Of a stretch of DNA of 40,123 nucleotides, positions 10,501-19,176 are shown one piece after another. Every line of letters starts with the position of its first letter. The stretch's first letter is position 1. Below the pieces are notes generated by a model that worked only from the letters and a program-made list of their open reading frames with translations, was not told the origin of the DNA and did not search any database. Source of the DNA: Caldifarciminota bacterium (GTDB lineage: Bacteria > Hydrothermota > Hydrothermia > B15-G9); assembly GCA_015489175.1 (NCBI GenBank), contig WGAI01000070.1, positions 1-40,123 of the forward strand, read 5' to 3'. Made by a program: the position numbers and the translations under genes.

Positions 10501-11023
10501 CGATTCCTCAAGCCACATCACGGTTTACCAGTTCAACGAGGCCACAGGCGCATACACGGGAGTTGCTATCACCCCATCACCGCTTTTCTCGCCGATGGAA
10601 AAGGCGAACGGCGTTGCTTTCTGGCGTAATTTCAACGGCTTCTCGACCTTGTTCGTAGTTGTCGAAGGTGATACAGACTACATCACAGGCTATTTCGTGA
10701 GATACGCTGACCAGACGCGTCAGGTTAACCCCTCAGTGGAGGAGGGACAGATTACCACGCCTGTCGCGTTCAGGGGTGGCATCAGGAGCAATTTCGTTAG
10801 GGATGGGCTGTTGTCCGTTCAGCTCGCCTCGCCGCAATCCGTGAAAGCCGTAATTTCGATATACGATATTTCAGGAAGGACGGTTCTGACCAGAACTCTG
10901 CATGTTAAAGAAGGGATTGGGACTTACGACCTTGCGGTCAATTCTTTGTCGACTGGCGTCTATTATGTGCTTCTTAATTCACCTCTTGGAAAGTTGAGCT
11001 TTAAATTTGTTGTGCTGGAATAG
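7505..11023 (+). CDS. Secreted protein with two nidogen-like modules, propeller-like region and T9SS tail
   Basis: This 1,172-residue protein has a signal peptide (MRRIMLSVIFMLMITSSIYG) and an AGGGGTGA ribosome-binding site. Two nidogen-like modules share a leader motif GPDxYxYxxxDSxxPxGPxFxWIEI, at ~residues 38-250 and ~520-700. The same motif occurs in the first gene of the window. A CARDB-like domain follows (~705-820). Residues ~820-1080 contain repeating strands such as GRYFYITTTGN, DTLYASTGDMIEKF and GYLWMATDEEN, suggesting a beta-propeller like those of PQQ/NHL-type repeats. The last ~80 residues are a sorting domain (ISIYDISGRTV, STGVYYVLL, ending FKFVVLE). It is presumably secreted by T9SS. 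No hydrolase motif was found; an adhesive or structural role is inference. Confidence 0.87.
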   Translation: MRRIMLSVIFMLMITSSIYGAEIVSHQVTPTKVPLDAKGGGPDNYGYTWLDSSDPGGPSFDWIEIDPDSGGSGTALHFSPDYNDGYVWVNLERPFWFYGQRFDSIAVSVNGWISFVDGVESFYGTIPSTSQPNGVVAALWRDLVFYNNYGDDDSAYVAYLPDQQMTVIEWNEISKLGSWPTNFTFQIVLNHSNNTIKIQYARATDWTAARPVTVGIESPDGTDGLSVPNPDRTIHDGYAIKFIPPPTVDTLSYDEGVATSDWAWDSAGYGFGERFVLPGHPLNTVVNGVFVYIPNWGSSSGSFSVLVVDDDGVNGTPGTTIFQTSVAVTPGSWNYIELGDVEDRNGIFYVFFVQEDGAPNSPALSTDSHPDLPEGFVWEYRNGEFRLSSSRFFGGDFLIRPVVAFYPRNVDAAAMWINDQYQAEPFVPVPLGGVVSYAGILNSAFYTYIDVRNSDGLVVFHDSALAAPSLNELFGVNFRGWVPVDTGEYTLSMYVDCLADPNHENDTVFSVIHVVNVHEGGPDCYNYTFKDSHAPDGPQFNWIEIAETGEPLPVGSDSFATVSLPFTFPFYSGEFDSVYVNANGAIGFQGGNVPSENSSMDGAPSWLLAAYWSDLDPAANGGVYYRSFGDSVVFEWKNVPEAGEWGFNSFEIVLYSNGDMQVNYLVLPRYSDETAGIKGDSCYLQVFYDGSPYVPEDSMSVRFYRVEYEVAATSIRSPQGHLVPWRPVPVVGTVKNLGSAIANFEVRAEVVDSATGLVAWASTRTVTGLATLEERTVEFGDFTPGRDSSYMVRIYTQLVGDANPHNDTLETSVNSVMRVGDPIFGPMLLDPITGQHTHQAVEFDGRYFYITTTGNTNLLYVVDTSGAILRVIIQPTGGAGWRDMAWQEMDTGSVSGIIDTLYASTGDMIEKFAIDLNTGELISYGNFMGPMGYHRALAYSVQRRTFFAADLNSPIYEFTREDSVVRVMPNPHNIEAMAWDEGVVGDTVGYLWMATDEENDSSSHITVYQFNEATGAYTGVAITPSPLFSPMEKANGVAFWRNFNGFSTLFVVVEGDTDYITGYFVRYADQTRQVNPSVEEGQITTPVAFRGGIRSNFVRDGLLSVQLASPQSVKAVISIYDISGRTVLTRTLHVKEGIGTYDLAVNSLSTGVYYVLLNSPLGKLSFKFVVLE

Positions 11024-11047
11024 GATTGAGGAACGAAAACGGGCGTA

Positions 11048-11076
11048 TTGACATCTGCTGTGGCGACCGTAAAAAT
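11048..11076 (+). promoter_or_regulatory. Candidate promoter for the uracil permease leader
   Basis: TTGACA at 11048-11053 matches the sigma-70 -35 box. It is followed at 16-17 bases by TAAAAA/AAAAAT, a fair -10 box. If active, it gives a leader of about 190 bases before uraA that contains several hairpins. An imperfect inverted repeat (ATCTG..TGGCG / CGCCA..AGAT, ~11053-11092) overlaps it. Confidence 0.4.
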
Positions 11077-11156
11077 AGGCGCCAACAGATGAGCGGCAGA
11101 ATAGTGAAAATCAAAAGGATAATATGTGGGCGAAATCGCCTGAGGGGTGAGATTTT

Positions 11157-11180
11157 GGGGCGGTTTCGCCCCATTTTTAT
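11157..11180 (+). terminator. Hairpin terminator downstream of the third surface-protein gene
   Basis: GGGGCG (11157-11162) pairs with CGCCCC (11167-11172) across a 4-base loop, followed by ATTTTTAT. The position 134 bases after the stop codon suits a terminator for the preceding gene or an element of the uraA leader. Confidence 0.6.
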
Positions 11181-11186
11181 TATTTA

Positions 11187-11214
11187 GGCGGCCTTTTTGG
11201 CCGCCTATTTTTTT
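11187..11214 (+). terminator. Strong intrinsic terminator in the uraA leader
   Basis: GGCGGCC (11187-11193) and GGCCGCC (11199-11205) form a 7-bp all-GC stem with a TTTTT loop, followed by TATTTTTTT. This is the best terminator in the region and lies 63 bases upstream of uraA. A transcript reaching uraA must either read through it or start after it. Confidence 0.8.
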
Positions 11215-11228
11215 ATGTGGAGAAAAAC

Positions 11229-11248
11229 GGGCGGCCGTCAGGCCGCCC
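11229..11248. promoter_or_regulatory. Third hairpin, directly upstream of uraA
   Basis: GGGCGGCC-gtca-GGCCGCCC is a perfect 8-bp stem ending 28 bases before the uraA ATG. On the + strand no T-run follows it. On the - strand it is followed by GTTTTT, so it could stop antisense transcription or act in the uraA leader. It is nearly identical to the hairpin at 23788-23806. Confidence 0.5.
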
Positions 11249-11276
11249 TTAAACCAGATCAAAGGGGGAGTTAATC

Positions 11277-12518
11277 ATGATGCATAATGGCCCAATAACC
11301 AAGATAAGGGGTAAAATGGCGTGGGCACTTGGTGTCCAGCACTTCCTTGCCATGTTCGGAGCCACTGTTCTGGTGCCGCTCCTCACCGGCCTCGATCCGC
11401 TCGTAGCCCTCTTCACGGCTGGCATCGGCACCTTAATCTTTCACATCGTCACTGGCAGGAAAGTCCCCGTCTTCCTCGGCTCATCCTTCGCATTCATAAC
11501 GCCCATAGTGCTTGTTGCTCAGAAGCAGGGGCTGGCTTATGCGACAGGTGGCATTGTAGTAGCGGGTGCCGTTTACCTGTTCGTGGCCCTGATAGTCATG
11601 CTCGTGGGGGCAGAAAAGATAGTTAAACTGTTTCCGCCCGTTGTATCCGGCCCTGTCATCATCGTCATAGGCTTGAATCTCGCTCCTGTTGCCGTGAAGA
11701 TGGCGGCTTCAAACTGGATTCTGTCCGGTCTTACGACTTTGACGATTATCGTGGTGGCCACATTTGTTAGGAGCGGGCTCAAGCATGTGCCTGTCCTTAT
11801 CGGTGTGACGGTTGCCTACATCGTGGCTCTCGTTTTCGGAAAAGTGGACACGGAGCCGCTCGTCAAAACCGCATGGTTCGCAATACCGAATTTCATGCTC
11901 CCGAAATTCAGCTGGTTTGCAGTTTCTGTGATCGCACCTGTTGCCATCGTTACGATGGTTGAGCACATAGGTGACATCCTGACCAACGGGGCAGTTGTGG
12001 GCAAGAACTTCCTCAAGGATCCGGGATTGCATGCCACGCTTGCCGGCGATGGACTTGCCACGCTGTTCGCTGGCCTGTTTGGGGGGCCTGCCAACACCAC
12101 ATATTCCGAAAACACGGGTTTGCTGGCGCTCACAAGGGTTTATGATCCGTCCGTTCTGCGCAAGGCCGCTTTGATAGCCATCCTTGTGTCGTTCTGGGCT
12201 AAAATCGGCGCCGTTCTGCGCACTATCCCGCAGTCGATAATCGGCGGCGTGAGCCTCGTCCTTTTCGGGATGATCGCGTCCGTTGGCATCAGGATGCTCA
12301 AGAGGGAGGAGATAGATTTTGCCCACCCGAGGACTTTGATCATCGTTTCCGTGATTTTGACGCTCGGCGTCGGTGGTGCGGTGTTGAAGATTGGGAATTT
12401 TGAGCTTTCGGGTATGCCGATTGCTGCCATAGCCGGGATAATCCTGAACTTGATTTTGCCTGAGGGAGAGGAGATTCTTCCGATGGCGAATTTGAAAAGC
12501 GAGGTTGTGCAGGAATAG
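11277..12518 (+). CDS. uraA: Uracil permease (NCS2 family)
   Basis: A 413-residue polytopic inner-membrane protein of the nucleobase-cation symporter-2 family, which takes up uracil with protons for pyrimidine salvage. Family signatures are present: the N-terminal [21 protein letters not shown], the TM3 region [18 protein letters not shown] containing Glu229, and [17 protein letters not shown] containing Glu278. These two glutamates correspond to the substrate/proton-binding glutamates known in E. coli UraA. The start is set by AAAGGGGGAG upstream; a second in-frame ATG follows immediately (11280), so either could be used. It is isolated, with a hairpin-rich leader before it and a terminator after it. 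Length matches the family (about 420-430 residues). Confidence 0.93.
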   Translation: MMHNGPITKIRGKMAWALGVQHFLAMFGATVLVPLLTGLDPLVALFTAGIGTLIFHIVTGRKVPVFLGSSFAFITPIVLVAQKQGLAYATGGIVVAGAVYLFVALIVMLVGAEKIVKLFPPVVSGPVIIVIGLNLAPVAVKMAASNWILSGLTTLTIIVVATFVRSGLKHVPVLIGVTVAYIVALVFGKVDTEPLVKTAWFAIPNFMLPKFSWFAVSVIAPVAIVTMVEHIGDILTNGAVVGKNFLKDPGLHATLAGDGLATLFAGLFGGPANTTYSENTGLLALTRVYDPSVLRKAALIAILVSFWAKIGAVLRTIPQSIIGGVSLVLFGMIASVGIRMLKREEIDFAHPRTLIIVSVILTLGVGGAVLKIGNFELSGMPIAAIAGIILNLILPEGEEILPMANLKSEVVQE

Positions 12519-12547
12519 GATTTTCCACTCTGTGACGAGATTTTGTT

Positions 12548-12581
12548 CGGCGGCAGGGCGAAGCCCTGCCGCCGATGTTTT
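12548..12581 (+). terminator. Intrinsic terminator of uraA
   Basis: A perfect 12-bp stem (CGGCGGCAGGGC at 12548-12559, complement at 12563-12574) with a GAA loop is followed by ATGTTTTA. It lies 30 bases after the uraA stop. Confidence 0.82.
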
Positions 12582-12778
12582 AAGTCGCGCCTGTTATGAA
12601 GGGGCTTACCTTTTCTCCTTCTGCGGCATTGCTGCGGTGTATCCCTATCATGCGGACATTCCATGCCGAATACAGACGCTCCTGCCACCGTTTTGTAAAA
12701 ACGAGTTTGTGCTCGAATTGATGGGACAGCTGCAATTTTCCTGAAACGGCGTTCCTAAGCCGTGAAGCGCAATTTGGG
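12582..12778. other. Intergenic stretch with no recognised feature
   Basis: Between the uraA terminator and the next promoter I find no supported coding region, RNA gene or repeat. The short open frames here lack a ribosome-binding site and coding character. Confidence 0.5.
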
Positions 12779-12808
12779 TTGACAACTATCATTCGAGAAA
12801 TCTATAAT
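12779..12808 (+). promoter_or_regulatory. Near-perfect sigma-70 promoter of the envelope operon
   Basis: TTGACA (12779-12784) and TATAAT (12803-12808) are both exact consensus boxes, separated by 18 bases. Transcription would start near 12815, giving a ~30-base leader with an AAGGAGAG ribosome-binding site before the ATG at 12847. Confidence 0.85.
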
Positions 12809-12846
12809 TTGCAGGCAATTGAGGAAAAACAAGGAGAGTTCGGAAT

Positions 12847-13488
12847 ATGAAAAAGATCGATTACAATGGGGTTATCGATTACATAAAAGAGCATCTTCGG
12901 AATGTGATTATAGGTAGCGTTGTCGTGCTTGTCCTCTTAATCGGTGTTGCTATTGTCGTTAGTTATCATCCTGCGCCACCGCCCGGAACGCAGTTGAAAT
13001 ACATGCGCGCTATATCATTGTTTACGATGGGAGATTCCACAGCAGTTGATAGCCTCTTAAGCATTGCAGAAGTGGCTCCATCTTCTGTAGAAGGCAAGAG
13101 GTCGCTTTACTACCTCGGCGTTGCCTACATGAAAAAGGGAGACATGGACGCCGCTGAGAGCTATTTTAACAGGTTCCTTAAATCTGGCCTGAAAGACCCA
13201 TTTATGACTGCGCTCGCATATAACCATCTGGCCACTATTGAGATCAACAAGGGCAGGGTGGATAAAGGACTTGCCTATCTCAAAAAGGCTATGGAAGAAA
13301 ATCCATACGCATCTTACAAGGGATTCTATCTTTACCGCATGATAATCATCAATGAAGAGCTGGGCAATTACAAAGAAGCCTATAAATTGGCCAAAGAGTT
13401 TAAGGAGAAATACAAAGATCACCCGCTCTATGTCGATGTGAGCCAGGAATTGAAATTCCTTGAAGGCGCTCTGACCTCTCAGGGATAG
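12847..13488 (+). CDS. Membrane-anchored TPR protein (YfgM/BamD-like layout)
   Basis: This 213-residue protein has a cytoplasmic N-terminus, one transmembrane helix at ~20-39 (VIIGSVVVLVLLIGVAIVVS) and a periplasmic helical region with TPR-type repeats (YLGVAYMKKGDMDAAESYF; YNHLATIEINKGRVDKGLAYL; ELGNYKEAYKLAKEF). The layout resembles YfgM-like tetratricopeptide proteins, which associate with the Sec translocon and periplasmic chaperones. It is first in an operon with clpC, bamA and two SurA-like genes, which supports a role in envelope protein traffic. The exact function is inference; no enzyme motif is visible. Confidence 0.8.
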   Translation: MKKIDYNGVIDYIKEHLRNVIIGSVVVLVLLIGVAIVVSYHPAPPPGTQLKYMRAISLFTMGDSTAVDSLLSIAEVAPSSVEGKRSLYYLGVAYMKKGDMDAAESYFNRFLKSGLKDPFMTALAYNHLATIEINKGRVDKGLAYLKKAMEENPYASYKGFYLYRMIIINEELGNYKEAYKLAKEFKEKYKDHPLYVDVSQELKFLEGALTSQG

Positions 13489-13510
13489 CCCTGCGGGAGG
13501 TGATCTTAAG

Positions 13511-15943
13511 TTGGTCAACAGCAGATTCACTGAGCGAGCCAAAATTGTCCTGAAGATTGCGCGAGAAGAAGCGCTTAAGTTAATGTCAGGTGATATCCGC
13601 ACAGAGCATCTATTGTTGGGCATAGCGAAGCTTCGCGAGGGAGTAGCGGTCGTAGTGCTTTCAAATCTCGGAGTTGAGCTTGAAGACCTTGCTCAGCGCA
13701 TTCTTGCTATTACAAAGCAGTCACGAGATTACACTCTGGCTACCAATGAAGATGTAATTTCATACGATGAATATGCTGGAAACGCCCTGAACTTTGCCAT
13801 TGAGGAATCCCGAAAGCTCGGCCATGACTATGTGGGGACAGAGCACCTGCTGCTTGGGATTTTGAGGGTGAGACGCAGCCTTGGCGCCCAGATACTTGCA
13901 TCTATGGGACTTGATTATCCTACTGTCAAAAAAGAGGTGATCGATGTCTCCAGCAAGATGCGTGAAAATAGCTTTCAGACCAAGACACTGGATAGCTTTT
14001 CAGTTGACCTCACTCAGTTTGCGAGAGAAGGCCGACTTGATCCAGTCATTGGTAGGGAAGATGAGATCGAGCGTGTGATACACATCCTTGCAAGACGCCG
14101 TAAAAACAATCCGGTGCTTGTCGGGGAGCCCGGCGTGGGTAAAACCGCCATTGTCGAAGGGCTCGCTCAGCGGATAGCGAAGAAGGATGTTCCTGATGTC
14201 CTTCTGGACAAGCGAATCTTGCAGCTCGATATTGCCGCAGTTGTCGCCGGGACGAAGTATCGCGGCCAATTTGAGGAACGGATGAAGACCATAATCGTTG
14301 AGGCCGTCAAAACGCCGAATGTCATACTTTTTATCGATGAGCTTCACACGGTTATCGGTGCAGGCTCAGCTGAGGGCTCACTCGACGCATCGAGCATGCT
14401 AAAACCCGTGCTCGCACGGGGAGAGTTGCAGATAATAGGTGCCACGACATTTGATGAGTATCGCAAATACATCGAGAAGGATGGGGCGCTTGAGAGGCGT
14501 TTCCAGCCGATAATGGTTGAGGAACCATCGGTTTCCAAGACCATCATGATACTCAAGGGGCTGAGACACAAGTATGAGCTCTTCCACGGCGTCAAATATT
14601 CGGATGAAGCGCTTGAGCTTGCAGCAAGGCTTTCTGATCGTTACATCGCGGATCGTTACCTCCCGGATAAGGCCATCGATGTGATTGATGAGGCTGGGGC
14701 AATGGTGAAACTTGAGGCCACCAATGTGTCGGATGAATTGCTTGAGCGATACCAAAAGGAGTTAGAGAGAATCAAAACGCTGAGAGAGCTTGCCGCCGAA
14801 CATAGGGAATACGAGCAGGCAGCCCGATTGAGGGACAGGGAGCGTGAGGTCAAAAGGAAAATAGCTTTTCGCAGGAAGATGCTTTTGGAGAGAGAAAAAG
14901 ACATCACCGTGACCCCTGATCATATCATCCACATAGTTTCCAAATGGACAGGTATCCCTCTGAACAGGATAGATGTGGAGGAGGGTAAAAGGCTTCTGAA
15001 TATGGAGGAAGAGCTCAAGAAGCGGATTGTCGGGCAGGATGAGGCCATACATGTGCTGGCGCGCGCGATAAAGCGGTCGAAAGCTGGCATCAAAGATCCA
15101 CATAGGCCAATAGGCTCCTTCATTTTTCTTGGCCCCACAGGGGTCGGCAAAACTGCACTTGCAAAGGCGCTGGCGGAGTTCCTCTTCGGCGAAGAAGAAG
15201 CGCTAATTCAGATCGATATGTCGGAATACATGGAAAAATTCTCCGTTTCGAGGCTGATCGGCGCGCCTCCGGGATATGTAGGATACGAGGAAGGTGGTCA
15301 GCTCACCGAAAAGGTCAGAAGGAGGCCGTATTCCGTTGTCCTTTTTGATGAATTTGAGAAAGCGCATCCGGATGTCTTCAACCTGCTCCTTCAAATACTT
15401 GAGGAAGGGGTTATCACTGACAGCATAGGCAGAAAGATCAATTTCAGGGAGACGGTTATCATCCTGACATCGAACATAGGCACGAGGTTTATCAACAAAG
15501 CGCGTGGGCTCGGGTTCTCGGCAGAGCCTCAGGAGCTCGATCAGGATAAAATCAGAGCTTTTCTTGCCGAGGAGCTTAAAAAGTTTGTCCCGCCGGAGTT
15601 TCTCAACAGGATCGACGAGGTGATCATTTTCAATCCGCTGCAAAAACAGCATCTCTACGAGATAATCGATGTGATGATTGGCGAGTTGAAGGACAGGTTG
15701 AGAGAGAAAAACATATCCCTCGAAATCTCCACCTATGTCAGGGATTACCTTATCGAGAAGGGATATAACCCCGAATATGGGGCTCGTCCGTTAAGGCGAG
15801 CCATCAGACAATACATTGAAGACCCTCTGTCAGAAGCAATTTTGGCAGGGGAAATCAAAGAAGGCGATAATGTCATTGTTGTGCTTGAAAAAGGCACAAT
15901 CCAATTCATTCCCACCAAGGAGAAAGAGAAATGTCTGGTATAA
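13511..15943 (+). CDS. clpC: ATP-dependent Clp protease ATP-binding subunit ClpC
   Basis: An 810-residue class I Hsp100 unfoldase that feeds substrates to ClpP in the cytoplasm. The N-terminal double Clp-N repeat (~1-145) has [16 protein letters not shown] and TEHLLLGI twice. D1 has Walker A GEPGVGKT near 205-212 and Walker [14 protein letters not shown]-type coiled-coil motif (~425-450, [13 protein letters not shown]) identifies ClpC rather than ClpB or ClpA. D2 has Walker A GPTGVGKT near 541 and Walker [14 protein letters not shown]. The LGF tripeptide near 667 (RGLGFSAE) is the expected ClpP-docking loop. Translation starts at TTG, backed by GGGAGGTGATC seven bases or so upstream. The 3' end overlaps bamA by 13 bases. 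No ctsR, mcsA/mcsB or clpP is adjacent in this window. Confidence 0.95.
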   Translation: MVNSRFTERAKIVLKIAREEALKLMSGDIRTEHLLLGIAKLREGVAVVVLSNLGVELEDLAQRILAITKQSRDYTLATNEDVISYDEYAGNALNFAIEESRKLGHDYVGTEHLLLGILRVRRSLGAQILASMGLDYPTVKKEVIDVSSKMRENSFQTKTLDSFSVDLTQFAREGRLDPVIGREDEIERVIHILARRRKNNPVLVGEPGVGKTAIVEGLAQRIAKKDVPDVLLDKRILQLDIAAVVAGTKYRGQFEERMKTIIVEAVKTPNVILFIDELHTVIGAGSAEGSLDASSMLKPVLARGELQIIGATTFDEYRKYIEKDGALERRFQPIMVEEPSVSKTIMILKGLRHKYELFHGVKYSDEALELAARLSDRYIADRYLPDKAIDVIDEAGAMVKLEATNVSDELLERYQKELERIKTLRELAAEHREYEQAARLRDREREVKRKIAFRRKMLLEREKDITVTPDHIIHIVSKWTGIPLNRIDVEEGKRLLNMEEELKKRIVGQDEAIHVLARAIKRSKAGIKDPHRPIGSFIFLGPTGVGKTALAKALAEFLFGEEEALIQIDMSEYMEKFSVSRLIGAPPGYVGYEEGGQLTEKVRRRPYSVVLFDEFEKAHPDVFNLLLQILEEGVITDSIGRKINFRETVIILTSNIGTRFINKARGLGFSAEPQELDQDKIRAFLAEELKKFVPPEFLNRIDEVIIFNPLQKQHLYEIIDVMIGELKDRLREKNISLEISTYVRDYLIEKGYNPEYGARPLRRAIRQYIEDPLSEAILAGEIKEGDNVIVVLEKGTIQFIPTKEKEKCLV

Positions 15944-18234
15944 TGTTGGTGTTCCTTCTTTCTTTCCCGATAACGGTCAAAGATGTTCAGGTTCAGGGTG
16001 CTAAATGGCAGCCCCCGCAGTTCATCACGACCAAATTTGGCATATCACCCGGCGATAGAATTGGTCTGCCTGATCTTTTCCTTGCAACCCGCAGGCTTTA
16101 CTACGGCGAACGATTTAGTAATATCACGGTGTATCAGATAGGCCCTGATACTTCAGCTGTGCTTAACATCTCGGTTACCGAAAACCCCACTTTGAAATAC
16201 CTGATATTGGTCGGAAACAAGAAAATTCGGGCCGATGAGATCAAGGACTCGGTGTTGAAGATAGTTGCGTCGGAGCCGCCTTCGTCAGACCCCGTTCGGC
16301 AGAAATACCGCAGGGAATTTGGCAAAAATGCGACTGTTTACCTTGTGCATGGCGGCTATCCGCTGTCTCCCAACCGCGTGTTCTCTTGGAAAAGGAAGAT
16401 TGAGAAGCGGTATCTCAAGGAAGGGTATGCACTTGTGAATGTGGAAGCTGAGGTGGTGGATACCGACAGCGTCGGATATGCGAACCTCATCATGAAAGTG
16501 CACGAAGGCACGAAGATTAAGGTTAAAGAGATAGCATTTCATGGAAATTCCGCATTTGACGATAAAAAACTCAAGAAGGCGATCAAGACCAAGGAGGCCG
16601 GTTTCCTGAGAAGCGGCACCTTCAAATTGGATCAATGGCAGGAAGATTCAGCCCGCATAGTTGAATTTTATGCCAATCACGGCTATCCGAGGGCGAGGGT
16701 CGATTCCACAAGGATCAGGTATGAGGGGAAATACGCATATCTCGATGTCTGGGTCACTGAGGGCAATAAGCTTGTGATTCACAGCATAGAGATCGAGGCG
16801 GCGCCGCCTTTCGACTCCACAAAATTGTATTCCCTGTTGAAGATCAAACCCGGAACGCCTTTCTCGAGAAAGAAATACATGGAGTCCATGCAGAATGTGA
16901 TGACGGTTTACCGCGATTCCGGTTACATGTATGTCAATGTCTTACCTGTCGATTCAACGGTTGACGATACCCTGTTGGATGTCGTCTGGAAGATAGTGCC
17001 CGGACATCGAATTTTCATCAGGAAGATAGACATCGAGGGCAACACGAAGACACGGGACTATGTGATATTGCGTGAGCTTGACCTGTTCCCCGGAGATCAT
17101 TTTTCGTCCACCAAGCTGCAGAAGAGCCAGCGCGACCTGTTCATGCTCAACTTCTTCAGCAATGTGATGGTCAATTTCAAGAACACGGAAGATAGCTCAT
17201 GGATAGATCTTGAGTTCAAAGTTCATGAGAAACCGGCGGGTCAGCTCGGTTTTGGAGCCACATACTCGGAGCTCGAAGGCCCTGCGCTTTATTTCAACAT
17301 TATGCAGCCCAATTTTCAGGGTAAGGGACAGGTTATATCCTTCATGTTCCAGTATGGCAAGAAGGTGCAGAACTACCGTATATCGTTCACTGAGCCGTGG
17401 CTTGGCGGGAAACCACACTCGCTCGGGTTCGACATCCACAATGTGATTTACTACTACTATGCGGACTTCGACAGGCAGGAGACCGGTGGAAGCGTGTCGT
17501 ATTCTCAGCGCATCTGGAACGATTACTGGAGGACAGGCATAACTTACAGCCTCGAACGGGTCAACCTTTTCAATGTCTCTGAATACTATCGTGAGCATTA
17601 TCCCGAATACTCAAAGCCGTTCTGGACATCGTCTATATCGACATTCATCACGAGGGATACGAGAAACAGGCCGTTCTTCCCGACCACAGGCAGCAGGTTC
17701 ACATACACGCTTGTGTTCGCGGGCGGGCCACTTCAGGGAGATGTGCATTATCACAAGCATACCGTTGAGTGGTCGAAATATTTGCCTAAACCATTCAGCA
17801 GCAAGAAATACGCCTCTGTCTTCTGGCTGAGAGGCGGTTATGTCGGTGGTTTCCATCCGGACAACTGGGCAGAAGGTGTGCCATACTACGAGCGGTTTTT
17901 CCTCGGAGATATAGGATTTTACGGGCTTAGAGGGCACGAGATCAGGTCTGTCTCGCCGATAGTCGATGGCAATAAAGTGGGTGGGCGTGTGTTCGGCATC
18001 TTAACATTCGAGGAAAGATATCTTGTGGAGCAAAACATCTATTTCCTCGCTTTTGTGGATGTGGGCAACACATGGCTAAATGTGAACAAAATACCGCAGG
18101 TGGGATTTGAATATGGGCTTGGTGTCGGCATGCGGATGGAGATCCCGATGATGGGGATCCTGGGTTTTGACATAGGATTTGACCCCAGGACGCGGAACTT
18201 TGTGCCGCATGTTCAGGTCGGCACCATGTTCTGA
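15931..18234 (+). CDS. bamA: Outer membrane protein assembly factor BamA (Omp85)
   Basis: This 767-residue protein has a short N-terminal hydrophobic signal and five POTRA domains: ~12-82, ~85-180, ~195-280 (IKVKEIAFHGNSAFDDKKL), ~282-360 and ~362-435 (RKIDIEGNTKTRDYVILREL). A C-terminal 16-strand-type barrel follows. The conserved loop-6 VRGF/Y motif is present as GLRG at about 665-668. Five POTRA domains favour BamA over TamA. It folds and inserts beta-barrel proteins into the outer membrane. AAGGAG at 15917 supports the ATG at 15931, inside the clpC 3' end; an alternative ATG overlaps the clpC stop at 15943. Co-operonic SurA-like genes downstream are natural partners that deliver unfolded outer-membrane proteins. 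Confidence 0.92.
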   Translation: MSGIMLVFLLSFPITVKDVQVQGAKWQPPQFITTKFGISPGDRIGLPDLFLATRRLYYGERFSNITVYQIGPDTSAVLNISVTENPTLKYLILVGNKKIRADEIKDSVLKIVASEPPSSDPVRQKYRREFGKNATVYLVHGGYPLSPNRVFSWKRKIEKRYLKEGYALVNVEAEVVDTDSVGYANLIMKVHEGTKIKVKEIAFHGNSAFDDKKLKKAIKTKEAGFLRSGTFKLDQWQEDSARIVEFYANHGYPRARVDSTRIRYEGKYAYLDVWVTEGNKLVIHSIEIEAAPPFDSTKLYSLLKIKPGTPFSRKKYMESMQNVMTVYRDSGYMYVNVLPVDSTVDDTLLDVVWKIVPGHRIFIRKIDIEGNTKTRDYVILRELDLFPGDHFSSTKLQKSQRDLFMLNFFSNVMVNFKNTEDSSWIDLEFKVHEKPAGQLGFGATYSELEGPALYFNIMQPNFQGKGQVISFMFQYGKKVQNYRISFTEPWLGGKPHSLGFDIHNVIYYYYADFDRQETGGSVSYSQRIWNDYWRTGITYSLERVNLFNVSEYYREHYPEYSKPFWTSSISTFITRDTRNRPFFPTTGSRFTYTLVFAGGPLQGDVHYHKHTVEWSKYLPKPFSSKKYASVFWLRGGYVGGFHPDNWAEGVPYYERFFLGDIGFYGLRGHEIRSVSPIVDGNKVGGRVFGILTFEERYLVEQNIYFLAFVDVGNTWLNVNKIPQVGFEYGLGVGMRMEIPMMGILGFDIGFDPRTRNFVPHVQVGTMF

Positions 18235-18297
18235 GTGGGCATTTATCCCCGAATTGTCAATGATAGAAAAAATGTTCTTTTAACAGAGGAGGACGAT

Positions 18298-19164
18298 ATG
18301 AGTAAGAAAGCCATTATGGCGGTGGTGGTTGTAGCCACTCTGGCGGTCATAACCACATTTGCAGGATGTAAAAAAGGCGGAGAAGGATATGATACCAAAG
18401 AACTTGGCACCCCAATTGTAAAGGTTGACGGTCTCACACTTTATGAAAAAGACCTTGAGATTTACGGTCAGGGCATGCAGTGGACACCTCAGCAAAAGAG
18501 AGATTTCATAAAGCAGTGGACAAAGATGGCACTTCTTTATCTTGCAGCCAAAGAAGAAGGATTTGACAAGAATCCCCTTATCAGAAGGAAACTTGAGTTG
18601 AACGATCAGTTGACATTGGTTCAGGAATATGAAGCTCAGAAGATGAACAACATCACGGTCTCTCCGACGGAAGTCGATTCCATTTATAACCTGCACAAGG
18701 ATCTTTTCGATCGAAACGCAACTTTCCTGATAGTTTATGCTCAGGATTCATCGAAACTCGAACAGATTGACAGGATGCTAAGAAACAAGAAGGGCAGTCG
18801 CCTTTTCATGGCGATAGAACAGGTGAAGTCGGATTCCACCGTCACCGCCTTTGAGACCCAGAATCCTGTGAACCTTGGCATATTCTATCTGACCTACAGC
18901 GATATACCGGAATCTCTGAGGGCAAAAGTCGTCAAACTCAGGCCCGGACACGGTGTTATGGGCAAGTATCAGGATGGCTCTTACATCTACCTGTTTTTGA
19001 TCAGCGAGAACAGGACGCCTGCTGGCGAGCAACAGGTTAAGAGCTTTATCCAGCAGTATCTTGTCGATCACAGGCGTAAGGCGGTCGAGGACTCTCTGAT
19101 CTCGGAGATGCAAAAGAAATATAAAGTCGAATATCTTGCCGATACGACAAAAATCAACAAATAA
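18298..19164 (+). CDS. SurA-like periplasmic lipoprotein lacking a clear parvulin core
   Basis: Translation from the ATG at 18298 is preferred because AGAGGAGG precedes it. The frame stays open further upstream but that part is not protein-like. The 288-residue product has a lipoprotein signal with lipobox TFAGC. A SurA-N-type helical domain follows (IVKVDGLTLYEKDLEIYGQ, then KQWTKMALLYLAAKEEG), with the D-S-I-Y hinge motif (SPTEVDSIYNLHKDLF) that in relatives precedes a parvulin domain. The region where parvulin would lie (~135-240) lacks the usual A-x-H-I-L start and the G-x-L/I-G-W/F signature. It therefore looks like a chaperone-only paralogue of the following gene. It probably holds outer-membrane or surface proteins in the periplasm. 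Confidence 0.8.
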   Translation: MSKKAIMAVVVVATLAVITTFAGCKKGGEGYDTKELGTPIVKVDGLTLYEKDLEIYGQGMQWTPQQKRDFIKQWTKMALLYLAAKEEGFDKNPLIRRKLELNDQLTLVQEYEAQKMNNITVSPTEVDSIYNLHKDLFDRNATFLIVYAQDSSKLEQIDRMLRNKKGSRLFMAIEQVKSDSTVTAFETQNPVNLGIFYLTYSDIPESLRAKVVKLRPGHGVMGKYQDGSYIYLFLISENRTPAGEQQVKSFIQQYLVDHRRKAVEDSLISEMQKKYKVEYLADTTKINK

Positions 19165-19176
19165 GGTGGGGATACC

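Noticed and set aside
11709-12326. Two overlapping - strand frames inside uraA
   Set aside because: The + strand encodes a clear NCS2 transporter; the antisense frames are Arg/His-rich shadow translations.
12505-12744. Small + strand frame after uraA
   Set aside because: It starts inside uraA out of frame, runs through the terminator hairpin and lacks coding character.
18243-18297. Separate promoter in front of the SurA-like lipoprotein gene
   Set aside because: TTGTCA is present near 18255, but the spacing and the -10 candidate (CTTTTA) are poor, so read-through from the upstream operon promoter is preferred.
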